This document shows positions 35,516-47,429 of a stretch of DNA of 64,000 bases, in pieces. Location of the stretch: assembly GCA_031841125.1 (NCBI GenBank), contig CM063109.1:69136914-69200913 (forward strand). The letters run 5' to 3'. The position numbers and the translations under genes were made by a program. Origin of the DNA: Acanthococcus lagerstroemiae (taxonomy: Eukaryota > Arthropoda > Insecta > Hemiptera > Eriococcidae). Below the pieces are notes generated by a model. It did not search any database. It was not told where the DNA came from and was given only the letters and a program-made list of their open reading frames with translations. Position 1 is the first letter of the stretch. Each line of letters opens with the position of its first letter.

Positions 35516-35523
35516 TTAGAGAC

Positions 35524-36134
35524 TAGGTCCGTAGCTTCGGGAGAGGGGAGCAAATGGGGGCACTGCCCCCTCGGCATTTTTTGAAAAAATAGATATTGTT
35601 TTCAGTTGCTGCAAAATACTTTGACAGACTATTAATGAATGAAGTGTTCATGTTCAAATAATATACCCAGTCCCAGTGCAGAAGCCAGAAAAAGAAAATA
35701 AAACGATATTCAGAAAACTAGGACATGGATTCAAACAGTCCATTTTTTGTATTGGTTTAACATAGCGAGTGGTGGATTTGAGGAAAAAGACCTAGGTGGC
35801 AATTAAAAACTACACTACTGTTGTGTTCTTACCTTTCTGAATACAGACTTTTCAAAGAAGGAGCAAGAGCCAAGAGAAGTCAATATTCAACGTTTAACTA
35901 CTTGTGAAGAAGGAAGAGTAGAAAATTGGTAATTTACTTACTGTGAAGCGAATTAAAAATTTGGAAGTTATTTATGCGAGGGACTTCTCTTTGTGCAGTT
36001 GATAGACAATGGTTGTAACCAAATATTCCCCACAGCTACACCCTCAGTACAAAGTGCGAGATTGCAGCAAAAATTACTTTTGCCCCGAGCTACCCCTCGC
36101 CTTTCCCTGAAAAAGTAGTCACGCTACGGGTCTG
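35524..36134. mobile_element. hAT-type element (611 bp), CAGACCCGTAGC ends
   Basis: The left end TAGGTCCGTAGC and the reverse complement of the right end CAGACCCGTAGC form short termini closely related to those of the larger element at 47430-48875 (CAGGCCCGTAGC). The flanking octamers TTAGAGAC and TAAGGGAT match at five of eight positions, compatible with an old, mutated target duplication. The interior near both ends is G/C-tract rich and non-coding. Confidence 0.6.
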
Positions 36135-38284
36135 TAAGGGATCCATTTTTCAAAATGAGGCGGACTAGAAGGTAAGCTGTAGAAAAAAACGCTCTTAAGA
36201 TTCTGGTTCATTCGGAAGACCCGAACCAAAAACGGTGCAATATTTCTCACTTCCTCGTTTTATCTCCATAGAGGGCTGCAACTACTGTATAAGGTTTCTC
36301 GGTATGGCCTCCTGGCAACTTGGTTTGGCCCTTGAAAAAACAGAAAATCTATGTTAACCTCTTCACTAACCTAACTTGTCCATCTGAAAATTTTGTTTGC
36401 TGGCTAGTTAGGACACTGGAAAGTCGCAATTAATTTCATATTGAAAATGTCAAGACTAAATGTAAGTTAGGACCAAACAATACAAGAACAGGGATAGAAA
36501 ACGTTAAACCACAAACGATTTTTGCAAAATTTTCCGGAAAATGTTCCTGATCTAGAAATGGTACAGCCTCGGGTATTCTTTGTTAATGTCATTACCCAAT
36601 TCAACGGGGCAATAACGAGTCGTTGTTGATTACTTTGCCCTTTTTTCGTTCGTACTTGATGTACATCAACTCACTCCATCTTTGTTTTAGCTTGATATAC
36701 TAGGATCATGAGGGAGTACATCGATCTCTGAATAAGGCTACTGCGGAAATTCATTTTCCGATGTGATCTAGCTAGTTTACCTGAAGTTGTACGTGGCATT
36801 GCTCCTACCTGCTGAATTGTGACCACTCGCCGAGATTCTTTCAGTACGCGTGACATTCCCGACGACCCCGGCGGGTAGAACGAGCCGAAATTTCGAGTCA
36901 GCAGGCTGAACAGTGGCGAGAGGGCTCCTATAATATAGGCCTCGTTTCACACGCTCCCGACCAAATAAACTCCTCTAATGATCCGACAAATTCGGTCGCT
37001 ACTATTTCGGCGAACCCGTCGCCGCCTGTTAAACGTTGCTCTTCTCACACTCATCAATCATGAAGATCCGCTCGAAAAAATTTAATCTACAATTTTTTTT
37101 CTCAACCAACGCCGCCGTATCTTCTCCACATTCATCCGACTCGTCCACTAAATCACAAACGACGATTCTACTCGCAACCTCCCTCGAATGCCCGAGTCAC
37201 CGCGCGCGTATAATCTATTGGCCCAAAAAATTAAATATTTATCATACCGAAATAGAAATCTGGTATGGGGGCACCCAACTGAAATGAGCCCAGCGGGACA
37301 TTAAGTGGTATTTCGTGTCGTACACGCTGTTCCATTGTCGAATCTTAACGCCTAAGACTAACAGTCATCAATATCATCTAAATTACATTTTCCCCCCTTC
37401 TTCTCCCTCTTCCTCTTTACCTCGCTTTTTCTATATTATATTATGTATCTTGGCACTTAACCCTGATATACGAAAATGCCACGAAAGTCGTAAAATTAAA
37501 ATGACGTAATGACTTAATAACATTAGCAGTCGAATTAAACGCGTACCTATATCGGACTGATGCCAGTGCCATGCCGCACTCGGGTAACGGTACATCGTTT
37601 AAGTGCGATTATTACTTAATCGGGAGGTTTAATTTGTTCGTGCCTTGATCGTGCTCTTAGCTGGAAGGTACGAAGTACGAACCTACAAACTGGCTATCTT
37701 CAGATAATTGAGTTACACGTGGACAAGTCTCTAAGTGCTCGAATTATCGCCGAGCTGTTAATCCGTAAATGACATCTTAAGAGACTCCCGGTCTCCGGGT
37801 GGAAAGTTCTGTTCGACGAAAGTTGAGTTTGTTGTTTGGGATGGTGCTCGCTTACGTACTACTCGCGGTCTTGATTACGGACAAATTGAGAAGAAACGTT
37901 TCGAATGCATAAAGCTGACAAAAAGAGAGCACTTAAATGTCTCAGCATGGTGTAACTCTATAGCGACTCAAGTTCTCAAAAAGAAAAGAAAATCTGTTAC
38001 TTTGTAGGCCAATAAATAGAGAGCGGTAAAGTATTTTCTGTTGTCATTATACAGTGATGTATATGAAAGTTCAGTGTATAGTTTACTCGACAATGGAAGT
38101 ATAAAATACCAAACGGTTCTGCAGTTATTGGCCAACAGAGTTACTTCACTTAAAGGGTATGAAACATTTTGAAAAATTCATTTTCAATTCGATTTTCAGC
38201 CAAAACGTTGACTGAGAGGAAGAAAGTTGCCTTAGTAAAAGTACATTTATACACCTATATGTGCCTCATCAAGTTTCTTCAAAT
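36135..38284. other. Low-copy DNA; CpG-rich island about 36640-37860
   Basis: The interval 36640-37860 is GC-balanced and CpG-replete (CGACGACCCCGGCGGG near 36862, CGGCGAACCCGTCGCCGCC near 37010), including pyrimidine-rich stretches. No exon is convincing. A promoter or enhancer is possible but not shown. A GAGGGCTGCAAC word near 36273 resembles the GAGGGCTACAAC arms at 44191-44389. Confidence 0.35.
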
Positions 38285-38289
38285 CAAGG

Positions 38290-38537
38290 CAGGATTTAGT
38301 ATTTTTGGGCCCTGGGACCCAAGCTTGATGGAGCCCCCTCCCCCTTTTAGGATTGGTAATTTTTCAGGGGGAGGATGTCTTCTCAAAGTTGGCATTTTTC
38401 ATGCAAACGGGTAACCGATCGGCAAACAACAAGTGTTTTTATTTCTATTTTTTAAAGATTTTCCTTCATTTGGTGGAAGCTTTCTGTTGGTGGGAACCTC
38501 GGGGCCCGAGTTGGATGCACCCCTAAATCAAACCCTG
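38290..38537. mobile_element. hAT-type MITE family M38, copy 1 (~250 bp)
   Basis: The left end CAGGATTTAGTATTTTTGGG and the reverse complement of the right end CAGGGTTTGATTTAGGGG share the CAGG-TTT terminus. The interior has GC-rich blocks including GGACCCAAGCTTGATGGAGC and a CTCGGGGCCCGAGTT palindrome-like word. CAAATC occurs on both sides (38280-38285 and 38541-38546), but its spacing to the ends is unequal, so the exact boundary is uncertain. A second copy in opposite orientation lies at 59770-60017. Confidence 0.65.
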
Positions 38538-38546
38538 CCTCAAATC

Positions 38547-39159
38547 CTTAAAGTCCACTTATTTTGGTACAGAAGCTGCTATGCATTTTCTGGTTATTAT
38601 AATAATTAGGTGCTTCCTGCGGTAATTCCCAGAGTCGGATAGAGACAGTAGCAGGGTGACAATTCAAAAGAAACGGTCTAACAGACTGAATAATAATTAA
38701 AAAGTAAAATGGTCAAATTGCAAAACCAAACGTTCTTGGACCAAGGAAAAACTGAAAACATGGAGGATAGAAAGATAAAAAAACAAAAGTAAAGTGATAA
38801 AACTAGGGGAATAGCGACTTCCCCCATCAAGTCGACCAGTTGAAAAAAGATGCAAAAATAATGTTCAAGCTAGGAAAACCCGACCCTAAAATCGCGAAAA
38901 ACCACCCCCTTAAGTAGGACAAATCTATATGTATAAAAGAATTAGCCCAGATGGCGTGCTAAAAAATCACGGTTGCCCTCGAATAGGTATTTGATGTATC
39001 TCAGTTGAGTGAGCTGTTGCAAAGAAAACCAGAGAGACAAAGTTTTGTCATTTTGAAAACCAAGTTTTCTCATTTCGAGAACAAGAAACTTTTCTTATTC
39101 CAAAAACCAAATCGCTTTCTCATTCCGAAAATGAAGTTTTATCATTCTCAACACATATT
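38547..39159. other. Low-copy A-rich DNA
   Basis: The plus strand is A-rich and T-poor from 38690 to 38930 with loose reiterated words (AAAACTGAAAAC, ACCAAACG). No gene or bounded element is recognised. Confidence 0.4.
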
Positions 39160-39790
39160 GACAAATTTTAAAGAGTCTTGACTAGCTTTAACGGAGCCTT
39201 CATAAGTACATAAGAAGTCTTGACGACCTTTCTTAATGGTATCTCAAGTAATCTTAAAGCAGGCGTGAGGCGTCGTAGTGGAGTCTCAATTAGCGTGTAT
39301 TTGTAAGTTTGGAAAACAAGAGTCTTAAGCAGTTTTAACAGAGGTTTGCAAGTTTTATTTAGTTTTAATGAAGCCTCAACAATTTGTAAAGTCTTACAGG
39401 TCTGAAATAATCAGAATAAATTTATACAAGTCTCAGAGTGCATTGACTAATCATAAAAAAAAAACCTAATGCAGTCTTGAGTTGGCCTTCACGAGTCTTA
39501 ACCAGCCTTTTAAACAGAATCTTAGCAAGTTATAACAAACAACAGAATTTCAGTTTCTATGAATGAGGTCTTAATGAAGCCATAAGGCGGAGTCTTAACA
39601 ACCCATAAAGAGTCTTAACCAATTTATAAGAATCTTAATTAATAAATCTGTGAGAATCATATAGAAATCTTAACGTGAACTACTTGTAGTAACAAGTTAC
39701 TCTAGAGGCGAGTCCTAAATCTCAACGGACTCTTACGATTCCTAATAACTAGTCTTATCATGTTTTAAAAAGTCTTGACCGATCGGAAAG
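39160..39790. repeat. Degenerate repeat of AGTCTTAA-type words
   Basis: Over about 600 bp the word AGTCTTGA, AGTCTTAA or AATCTTAA recurs at irregular intervals of roughly 20-40 bp, often followed by C(A/C)A(G/C) and a TTTTAA or TTTAA block (AGTCTTGACTAGCTTTAA, AGTCTTAACCAGCC, AGTCTTAACAACCC). This looks like a heavily decayed minisatellite. It has no coding sense. Confidence 0.6.
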
Positions 39791-41689
39791 TTTGAATAAT
39801 ACTACACAACAGCATATAAAAAACAATGGGATGAGATTTTATGATTTTAGCTGTATTTTGAATGCTGAATACGATGGCGTTATCCATTTTTCTCGAGAAC
39901 CACTCGTTTTCCATATTCAAAATTGAAATTTTATTAAAATTTCCATGTTTTATTCCTTTTTTTCATGCAGGAATAGCTACACTGATACTGATGACAATAC
40001 TGAACGCATATAGTTGTTCGATCAGTAGTATCATCTTGATGATACTAAAATTTACATGATAGGAAAAAACAATGAACTGTAATCGAAGAATAAACATCGG
40101 CATTAAATTCCTCGTTGAAAATACACATAGAATCAAGTATTCTCATGCCATTGTTTTTTAAAAATTTCCAAATTGTTGTGTAGTGTAATCATAAACAGGG
40201 CTCTTAGAAGCTTTGTGATTTTTTTCAAATTTTCTTATTTATTTGTTTTGGATATATTCTTTATCTACAGCATTTTTAAACAAAATAAAAAAAAGTTCAG
40301 GGAGAACGTAGCTTTTAAGCTTTTGAGAGAGAAAAAAAAAACAAAGTCAACAATTCTTAAAATGTATAGTAATAATTATTGAAAAACGAAAAAAAAAATT
40401 GATGCTTTTTTATTTTATTAATAATATTGATATTTTTAAATATTTTCGATATCTCTCTGATATTTTTGATATGAATTCAGTATGTCGCTATGATAGACAA
40501 GAAAAAATAGTTAAAATCTTTAAAACAAAGAAGAAAGTATTTTTCTAAAACAGTCGTTTTGATAGACCAAACTAACAAATAGAGGTTTTCGTGATCACTG
40601 ATTCGAATATTGCATAAGATTGACAAATCTGACTGTTTTAGGCCCTAAAACTGAAAATTAATGTGTAGTAGATAGGTCGTCCTTTCAGATGTCGATTTTA
40701 GAATTTTTGAATATGAACGCATAATGGGAAGGAAAGCAAAAGATTATCGAGTAAGAACACCCATATTTTTTTATGTCACGTCTTGAGCACTTTACCGGAC
40801 CTTCATTTTTTCAAAAAACTATATACGAGTATTTGGAAAAATTGGTGGTTCTGTAAAAGGCTTAAGACTTGGTAGAAAGAAAAAAAATAGATATTATTAC
40901 TCGATACAGCTTTCTATTGCGTTTCCAAACTTGAATTAAGAACTTTTCGACCGAAAAAAAACCGTGGCATTTTTGAGAAAATTAGAGATCTGGTACGAAG
41001 GACAAGACTCCATCGATATCAAAAACAAAATAAAATTTAAGAATTACGAATCGACACGATATTCGTCTTTTCCCCTACAACAGAGTCACAAAACAGATAA
41101 GAGTTGATTAATTTGAAAAATCAGTAAAACTATAAAAATAGGGGTTTCTTAGGCCCTACCTGATTGTTGTGTTAGACAATTGATTTGACTCCAAATGTGC
41201 CTCCAGAAATCCAAAATCATTCCGAATAGCAAATAAAAACATTTTCGTTTGAAATCTTACAAGGCTAGAATACTTGACAGCATCATCGAAAAGGAGTTTA
41301 TGCCCAATTTTGTAGCTGTCAACTTGTACAACGATTGATATAAACTCCCCACTGCGGCACTCCCGTAGCGTGAACGTATTTCCAGAGGAGTGGGAGAGAA
41401 AAACTCGTGGCAAAATAGCTAATTTTACGTTTGAAAACAGAAAAAAAGGAAATAAAAACCAAAGAAGCAAAAAAAAATAAAAAACACAGAGGTTGGCATA
41501 GCCTTTCTGCTGGGGGGAGGGGGCAAATCAGCACCTCAGAAACTGATCGACCTAACGTGTCCGTAATTTGAAATGAAAACAGGCCATATAACCAAACACC
41601 GAACCTAATCCAAGTTTTAATATACAATATTTGAAATTAACGGGAAAAATCTGTTGTTTCGAAACTGCTTCCTTCAATGCGCCCCAAAT
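39791..41689. other. Low-copy AT-rich DNA, no gene recognised
   Basis: Mostly poly-A/T-rich sequence with short ATATTTTTGATA-type words near 40430-40470. A G-tract at 41512-41523 is the only GC-rich spot. No domain or bounded element was found. Confidence 0.4.
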
Positions 41690-42200
41690 TAGGGGTGTCA
41701 AGTATCAAACAAAAAAGGTATCGACCAGTATCGATTGGGGATTCAAAAGTATCGATACCTTTACCTTGCCGGGCTGAGTGCTGAAACAGAATGGGTAATT
41801 CAAAGTCGACAAATAAATTTAAAAAAACTGAAGAATCAAAATCAACTACTATATCTAAACTACATAAAATAAAATTTTTTGGTTCAAAACTGTTAGGTTA
41901 AATGGGATTATAAACTAAAACTTAGAATACGCGAAGGAAGCATAACGAGAACGAATCAAAAATTTTCGTAAAACGATGAAAATTTAAATTTTTGGTTTAA
42001 AATCACCAGATCAGACTAAAAATACCTACTGAAAACTAGAATAATGAAACACTTGAAGAAATCAAAAAAAAATCACCGATTCAACGTAAATTTACAAAAT
42101 TGTCATAGCATTAAAAAAATCATTATAGCATCGATACTCCAGTCAAAGTATCGATAAGTATCGAATCTAGTCAAGTAATCGTACTTTTCTGACACCACTA
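41690..42200. mobile_element. hAT-type element (511 bp) with TSD CCCCRAAT
   Basis: The left end TAGGGGTGTCAAGTA and the reverse complement of the right end TAGTGGTGTCAGAAAAGTA pair over the TAGnGGTGTCA terminus (C to T at the first base of the usual CAG). The flanking octamers CCCCAAAT (41682-41689) and CCCCGAAT (42201-42208) match at seven of eight positions. Both subterminal zones carry repeated palindromic GTATCGATAC / GTATCGAT words (41720-41758 and 42128-42166), likely transposase-binding repeats. Non-coding. Confidence 0.8.
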
Positions 42201-42208
42201 CCCCGAAT

Positions 42209-44190
42209 GAATACTTATTCAGCGACCACGAGACCTTTTATTTCGATAGTTTGCTCAGTTTTAAATCAATTGGAACTCCAAAGGAAGTTGGATAGAAACT
42301 TTAACACAATATTTTCCAAACTCAGCGACCATATGAGAGTTGGATGCTAAGATATAGTCTACGTGTGTGAGTAGGAACTAATATAACGATGCACGATGAG
42401 AGTTCGCATGTCTTATCAAGAAGCTTGTAACAGAAGACCAAAAGACCAACGTTCCACAACAGTCTTAACGTTTCACACCCCATACTATGTTCAAAACCCA
42501 ACATCGGAACCAAACAGAACACTGTGATCGACTTTCAAATGAATACAAAAGCCATTTGATTAGGCCTTTTTTGTCGATGACCCCTTTTCCCTTCACCCTG
42601 GAACATGAGTTACAAAGGAACGAAAGAAAGAAAAAAGTAGGCCAAACATTATTTAATCCGCCGGACAGGTTTACCAAGTTGTCCCCACAATCATAGAAGC
42701 ATAGCACGGTACTGACTGAAAATTTCACCCCCTTTTCTTCTACTATCTGACTTCGTGACTTGTAAATAAACTCGTATACGATCTCTCAGGCGGAAATCCA
42801 AGTCTGAATAAAATAAAAGCTCGTTCGTATTTTTGGTACAGCGAAAATGTTTTGTTTCAATGTAAAACGTATTCTCAGTTCACAAGTAGGATATACAATT
42901 ATCTTTTATTTTCTAGACTTTGTTTTTATTATTTTTCCGAGCCATTCAGGGGGAGAAAAGAAACTTCGAAAATATTTTCGACATTTTCTTATTCTATTTT
43001 CTCTTCGACAATAGCAATAATCGATTTTTATTAACTACATGACTGGATTCGTCTGCCCAGTGGGGGTTTCCACAAATTCGAAGGGTTTCGAAGGACTAAG
43101 CAACGTTCGTATTTTCAGGTATAACCGCTTCAGTTGGCCCTTTCGAAACAGCGCAGTGACTAACCGCATAATCTCGCTCAGCTCTGCTCAGGTCGGTGAA
43201 TTCTCAATCGTTTTATGTGTTTGATTGCAACGTTAACGCAACACTTTTCCGCTCTTTTTCTATCTTTTCTTTTTGCAGAATTTTGACCTTTCGACTTCGC
43301 GATACAACACAGACTCCCGGATTCACCCTATTCACGGTTTTCAGTTCGATTTCTTTCCAGGGGGTTGTATTTCTGAGAGCACAGCATCCCGCGACGAGTT
43401 TTATACTATTTGTGTTATTGTACATTTAAAAAAAGGACACGCGATGAATTACTATATCTACCGGTGGTGTGCTGATGTGGTAATGCAACATCATTTTCAA
43501 GCTTATTGTTACTAACCTACAATCATTAATTTCTCCTATCTTCCCGCTGACTTTGGCTCGAAAAATTCTACGAACACGGTACCTCTCTAAGTCGCTTAGT
43601 TCGGATTTGAAAGAGTATCCGTTTCTCAATTACGGATGTGATTGAGCAGACATTTTGATAAGTTGGTACCTTCAGTGGTGAATGAGCGAGGAGAAAGAAA
43701 AAGGGCAATAATGAAACTACAATTTGAGGAAATAATTAGTGATGGATAGACAGAGTAATGAGAACGACGGCGATAAAAGCTCTGTGTCGGGGGGGGGGGG
43801 TGAAGGGGAGAGGGGAGAGAGAGGGAGAGCGATACTGAGTTTTTCGAAATATGGGCCACTATACAACAACCGTTCCCCTACGGTAGCACTTGTATCACGT
43901 TTTTCCCTGATTTGTGCTCGCACAAGAATTTTGATGTGAAAAAACCGGTTAGCTCAATTTTTTTCGACATTAAATTTTTTGAGAAAAATTTCGCGTAGGT
44001 GGTGCACAGAGGCACCAAAATAGGACTGTTGGGAGTCTCCTGATGAAATTATGTCTTTCACTCAATGATAATTAAATACATGTCACGCGATAATCTATTT
44101 TCATGGTTTTCGGAATCATTGAACCGATTTTAGAGCATTTTTGAAACGCGCTATATCGATTATAGGATTTAAACTCTTACCCACAAGATT
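42209..44190. other. Low-copy DNA, no gene recognised
   Basis: Several overlapping short frames on both strands lack domains. A poly-G tract followed by a purine-rich run occurs near 43791-43830. Nothing bounded was recognised between 42800 and 44190. Confidence 0.35.
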
Positions 44191-44389
44191 CCATAGGGGG
44201 CTACAACTTGAATTATCGCAAGTTGCATAAGTGGGAATGATGTCAAACATGAGAGTTCCTTTAGAGTCGCTGAGTTCACTTTTGATGTTATTTCACTCAG
44301 CTGTAACCACAACCCAGAAGACTCTGCAGAAATCACTACTTGAGTTCACGTACTCAAATTTAAATATTTCAGGTTGTAGCCCTCCGTGA
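44191..44389. repeat. Inverted repeat, GAGGGCTACAAC-type arms
   Basis: CCATAGGGGGCTACAACTTG (44191-44210) pairs with the reverse complement of 44364-44389 (TCACGGAGGGCTACAACCTG), with AATTAT/AAATAT continuing the match. The spacing is about 150 bp. It may be a small MITE; no target duplication could be set. A similar word, CCATAGAGGGCTGCAAC, occurs alone near 36266. Confidence 0.45.
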
Positions 44390-44647
44390 AGCCTCAAAAA
44401 TCCTTCGTGTGATATGGAGAAATTGTTCGTGTTAAGCTTCAACTCTTTTTCGCGCCGGCTTAAAATCTTTCTACCAGATCTTTACACCAAAGTACATCAC
44501 TTTTTCTTACGGGAGCGAAAATCTGGGCTCTACTCTGTCCAACGCCACCTCCAAAAAAGAAGAAGAAGAAGAAGAAGAAAGAATGAAAGAAAGAAAGAAA
44601 AAACAAAAACTTGCTACCTACAGGTGCCACTGTACCACACCCCTTCC

Positions 44648-44910
44648 CAGGGGCGGAGATAGGAGGAGGCTAGGGGCTAACCCCCTGGTTTCAAAACCAG
44701 TCCCCCAAATTTCTTTAAAAATTAATCCTAACACAGTAAGACTTTTTTTTGCTTTTTGTTTTTTCTTACAAAGGAAGTATTACAGAAATAAAAATCTATC
44801 TTTTACGTCTTTTTTTTTGGGGGGGGGGCTATGATTTTTGCATTTTTATAAAGTTATTTCAGGCACTGGGGCTTCAGCCCTTCAAAGTTTTTTCTCTATT
44901 TCCGCCCCTG
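44648..44910. mobile_element. hAT-type MITE (263 bp), CAGGGGCGGA ends
   Basis: The left end CAGGGGCGGAGATAGGAGG and the reverse complement of the right end CAGGGGCGGAAATAGAG match over the first 10 bp and most of the next five. CCTTCC occurs immediately outside both ends (44642-44647, and 44912-44917 one base away), which may be an eroded 8-bp duplication. The interior has poly-C and poly-G tracts and no coding sense. Confidence 0.65.
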
Positions 44911-44917
44911 TCCTTCC

Positions 44918-45604
44918 TCTCCCTCAGAAAATGCTAGCTAAGGTCCTGAACCTAATGAATACTACGTCAACTTTTTTCTCGTTACTTCTTCATTTAAAAT
45001 TGAACAATGCCGACACATTCTAGTCTTCTTTTTTAGAAGGGGGGGGGAGGGTATTTCACCCAAAATACTTTAAGCTTGTAGGAGTATGATAACACATTCA
45101 GAAAAAGTTTTTCTGACCGATTTTAAAGACGGAACTTCCAAAAAAAAGAAAGAAAAAAAAAGTAGAGACTGTTGCTTTTTTGGAATGGAAAAATATCATC
45201 CCGCTTTCTAAACGTATTCTGTATGCAATAAATTTTACTATAAAAAGCCTTCGTGGTCGGATTGATGTCTGAAGTTTTAAATTCCCATGTGTAACATACA
45301 ACGTTTCTCTAGAGTCGTTAACTCGGTTCTCGCACTCTAGTAGAAATACATTCCTGTCCGCGTAAACATCATTCTGTGCCGAGTCGCTGACCATGTGACC
45401 ATCTCCACCCACTTCAGCTCATAATCAGATAATAAGTTTCCTCGATCAGGAATACCAAAGGATAAACACAGTCACCAGTCACGTTTTTTTTTTCTTCTTC
45501 TTCAACGAGCGTTTTACAAACAATGGGTACTATTTTTCTCTTAATAGGCCCGTGCTCTTCTTTTATTTTTTCTTCTTTTTCTTTTTTCACTTTCTTCCCA
45601 AGTT

Positions 45605-45679
<75 letters not shown>

Positions 45680-46618
45680 CGTGTGGTTTATTTGTACAAG
45701 TCAGCCTCGTAAAAAGGCTCTTTGTTTAATTAGGTAGACCAGGTAACACGATATGGTTGGAACAAATTGTTCGACAACGGTGCATCAAACCGCGATAATC
45801 AACATGAGATGCAAACAAATGTGGATAGGATGATAGGACAAGACAGGATAGGTCGACAGGATATATACAGGAGAAAACACCGTAATCGTTTGAGAACGGT
45901 TGTTTATATATTTTTTTTCACACTATGGTGCTCGAGAAGATAGCGTCGAGTGCCATCCTCGCATCATCGCCGAGCAATGCAGAGCGAAGCGGCGCGATAT
46001 TCTGATAAAAATGATTACAATACAAAAACGATAGATAGATATTAAACCTGTGCGCGTCTCGACGCCGAGCCAAACACTTTTTCATTTTTTTTCCTTCCAC
46101 TTCTTTTCATCTTTTGGTACACATACTTACACACTTATTTGTACATATTTCACCAACCTCTCATCCTGACCGAAATTCGACAAAACGCTGCCGGCAAAAC
46201 GCTGCGCTAGTAAACAGTAAAGTATTTTTCTGCTGTGCATTATACACTCGCGTAAGTTTACATTCGGTGTATGCGGGTACTTTTTGCAAAGCTGCGCGAA
46301 ACTTGATTACATAAGTCGAAATTCCGTCGCCCATCGTAATTCCAAAACGACTTACCTAAAAAAAAAAAAAGAAAACATAACAAAACTAAATTAAAACTTG
46401 GTTACTTCGTAAAAAGAATTTCTCGTTTAAGAGCGGTTATATTAAACTGAAGTACATAGATGGTAGATGAATGCGCTTACATGGTACAACTCTGTTACGA
46501 GATTCCCGGTTTACGTATTTCTTACTGAATTTTCTTCGGCAGGGGTTTTAAAAATTGGGGATTTAGTTCAAAATTCCCCTACTTACAGGTATTTCGAACG
46601 ATAAGATCAAGGATATTT
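44918..46618. other. Low-copy DNA around a long microsatellite
   Basis: Apart from the (CT)n(CA)n tract described separately, and a poly-A tract near 46360, no gene, RNA or bounded element is recognised. Confidence 0.4.
45609..45677. repeat. Compound (CT)n(CA)n microsatellite
   Basis: About 20 CT units (45609-45649) pass directly into about 14 CA units (45650-45677) without interruption. Open frames running through it encode serine/leucine and histidine/threonine repeats only because of the repeat. Confidence 0.97.
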
Positions 46619-47066
46619 GCGTCGCCTTCACCTATTTCTATAACCGTTTTGATGGTAACACCGATAACTCCAAAATCAAACGACAAAATTGAAGCGCCTT
46701 AGTCCAACTATACTAGACACTGGATATCTCGTTTTTTGCGTGGCCTTTTTTCCCCTTACTCACTTGGTGGAGTGTATGGTGATACGCACATGCCAAAGTG
46801 GCTCCTCAAACATGGCACTCCTGGCCCCGGAAACTACCCTTTTTACGTCACCTTCCCCTATTTCCATAACCGTTTTGATTGTAACACTGATAACTCCAAA
46901 ATCAAACGAAGAAATTGAAGCTCCTCAATCCAACCATACTAGACACTGGATACCTCGTTTTTTGCGTGGCTTTTTTTTTTTACTCGCTGGGTGGAGCGTA
47001 TGGCGAAGCACACATGCCAAAGTGGCTCCCCAGACACCGCACCTCTGGCCCTAGGAACTATCCTTT
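46619..47066. repeat. Tandem pair of ~225-bp unit containing dispersed repeat B
   Basis: The unit starting GCGTCGCCTTCACCTATTTC (46619) is repeated from about 46845 (ACGTCACCTTCCCCTATTTC). Each has CATAACCGTTTTGAT-type, CTCCAAAATCAAACGA and ACTAGACACTGGATA blocks, then a GC-richer end with GGTGGAGYGTATGG, CACATGCCAAAGTGGCTCC and CTGGCCC. The GC-rich end plus TTTCGAGTATCGCATCAGTGGC after the second copy recurs at 63215-63335. Open frames here follow the duplication and are not a recognised gene. Confidence 0.85.
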
Positions 47067-47429
47067 CGAGTATCGCATCAGTGGCATCAGTAACCTGGAA
47101 TGTTCCCCACAAAAATTAATGTTTCCTAAGAATTCCAGTTTCTTATTTTACCGAGCAAATTTTGCACCAAGAATTCCCAATGCCCATTTTCCCGGAAAAA
47201 TATACAATAGGAATTCCCATTTCCCAAATTCCTAATTAAAACACATCGGGGAACCTAGAAATTAAATGATAAAGTATGAGACAGAGTTTTCTTGTCGCTT
47301 AGCATACTCTATCACTTGATATTCAACTTCGAAAACAGGAATTCCTGATGTTCAGATATTAGGTGTTTCTGAAAACATTCCTACTCCCTCGCTGACACAT
47401 ACTTTGCTTTATCCGGCCTCCTGCTCAGA

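Noticed and set aside
42322..42728. Overlapping frames on both strands as a possible gene
   Set aside because: No domain, no splice context, and mutually overlapping frames of similar length on opposite strands.
45523..45737. Coding frames through 45.5-45.7 kb
   Set aside because: They run through a (CT)n(CA)n microsatellite and a poly-T stretch; the residues are repeat-encoded.
47088..47394. hAT-like element with CAGTAACC...CTGAC ends and GGAATTCCC words
   Set aside because: The ends match over only a few bases and the flanking octamers disagree; the internal GGAATTCC words alone are not enough.
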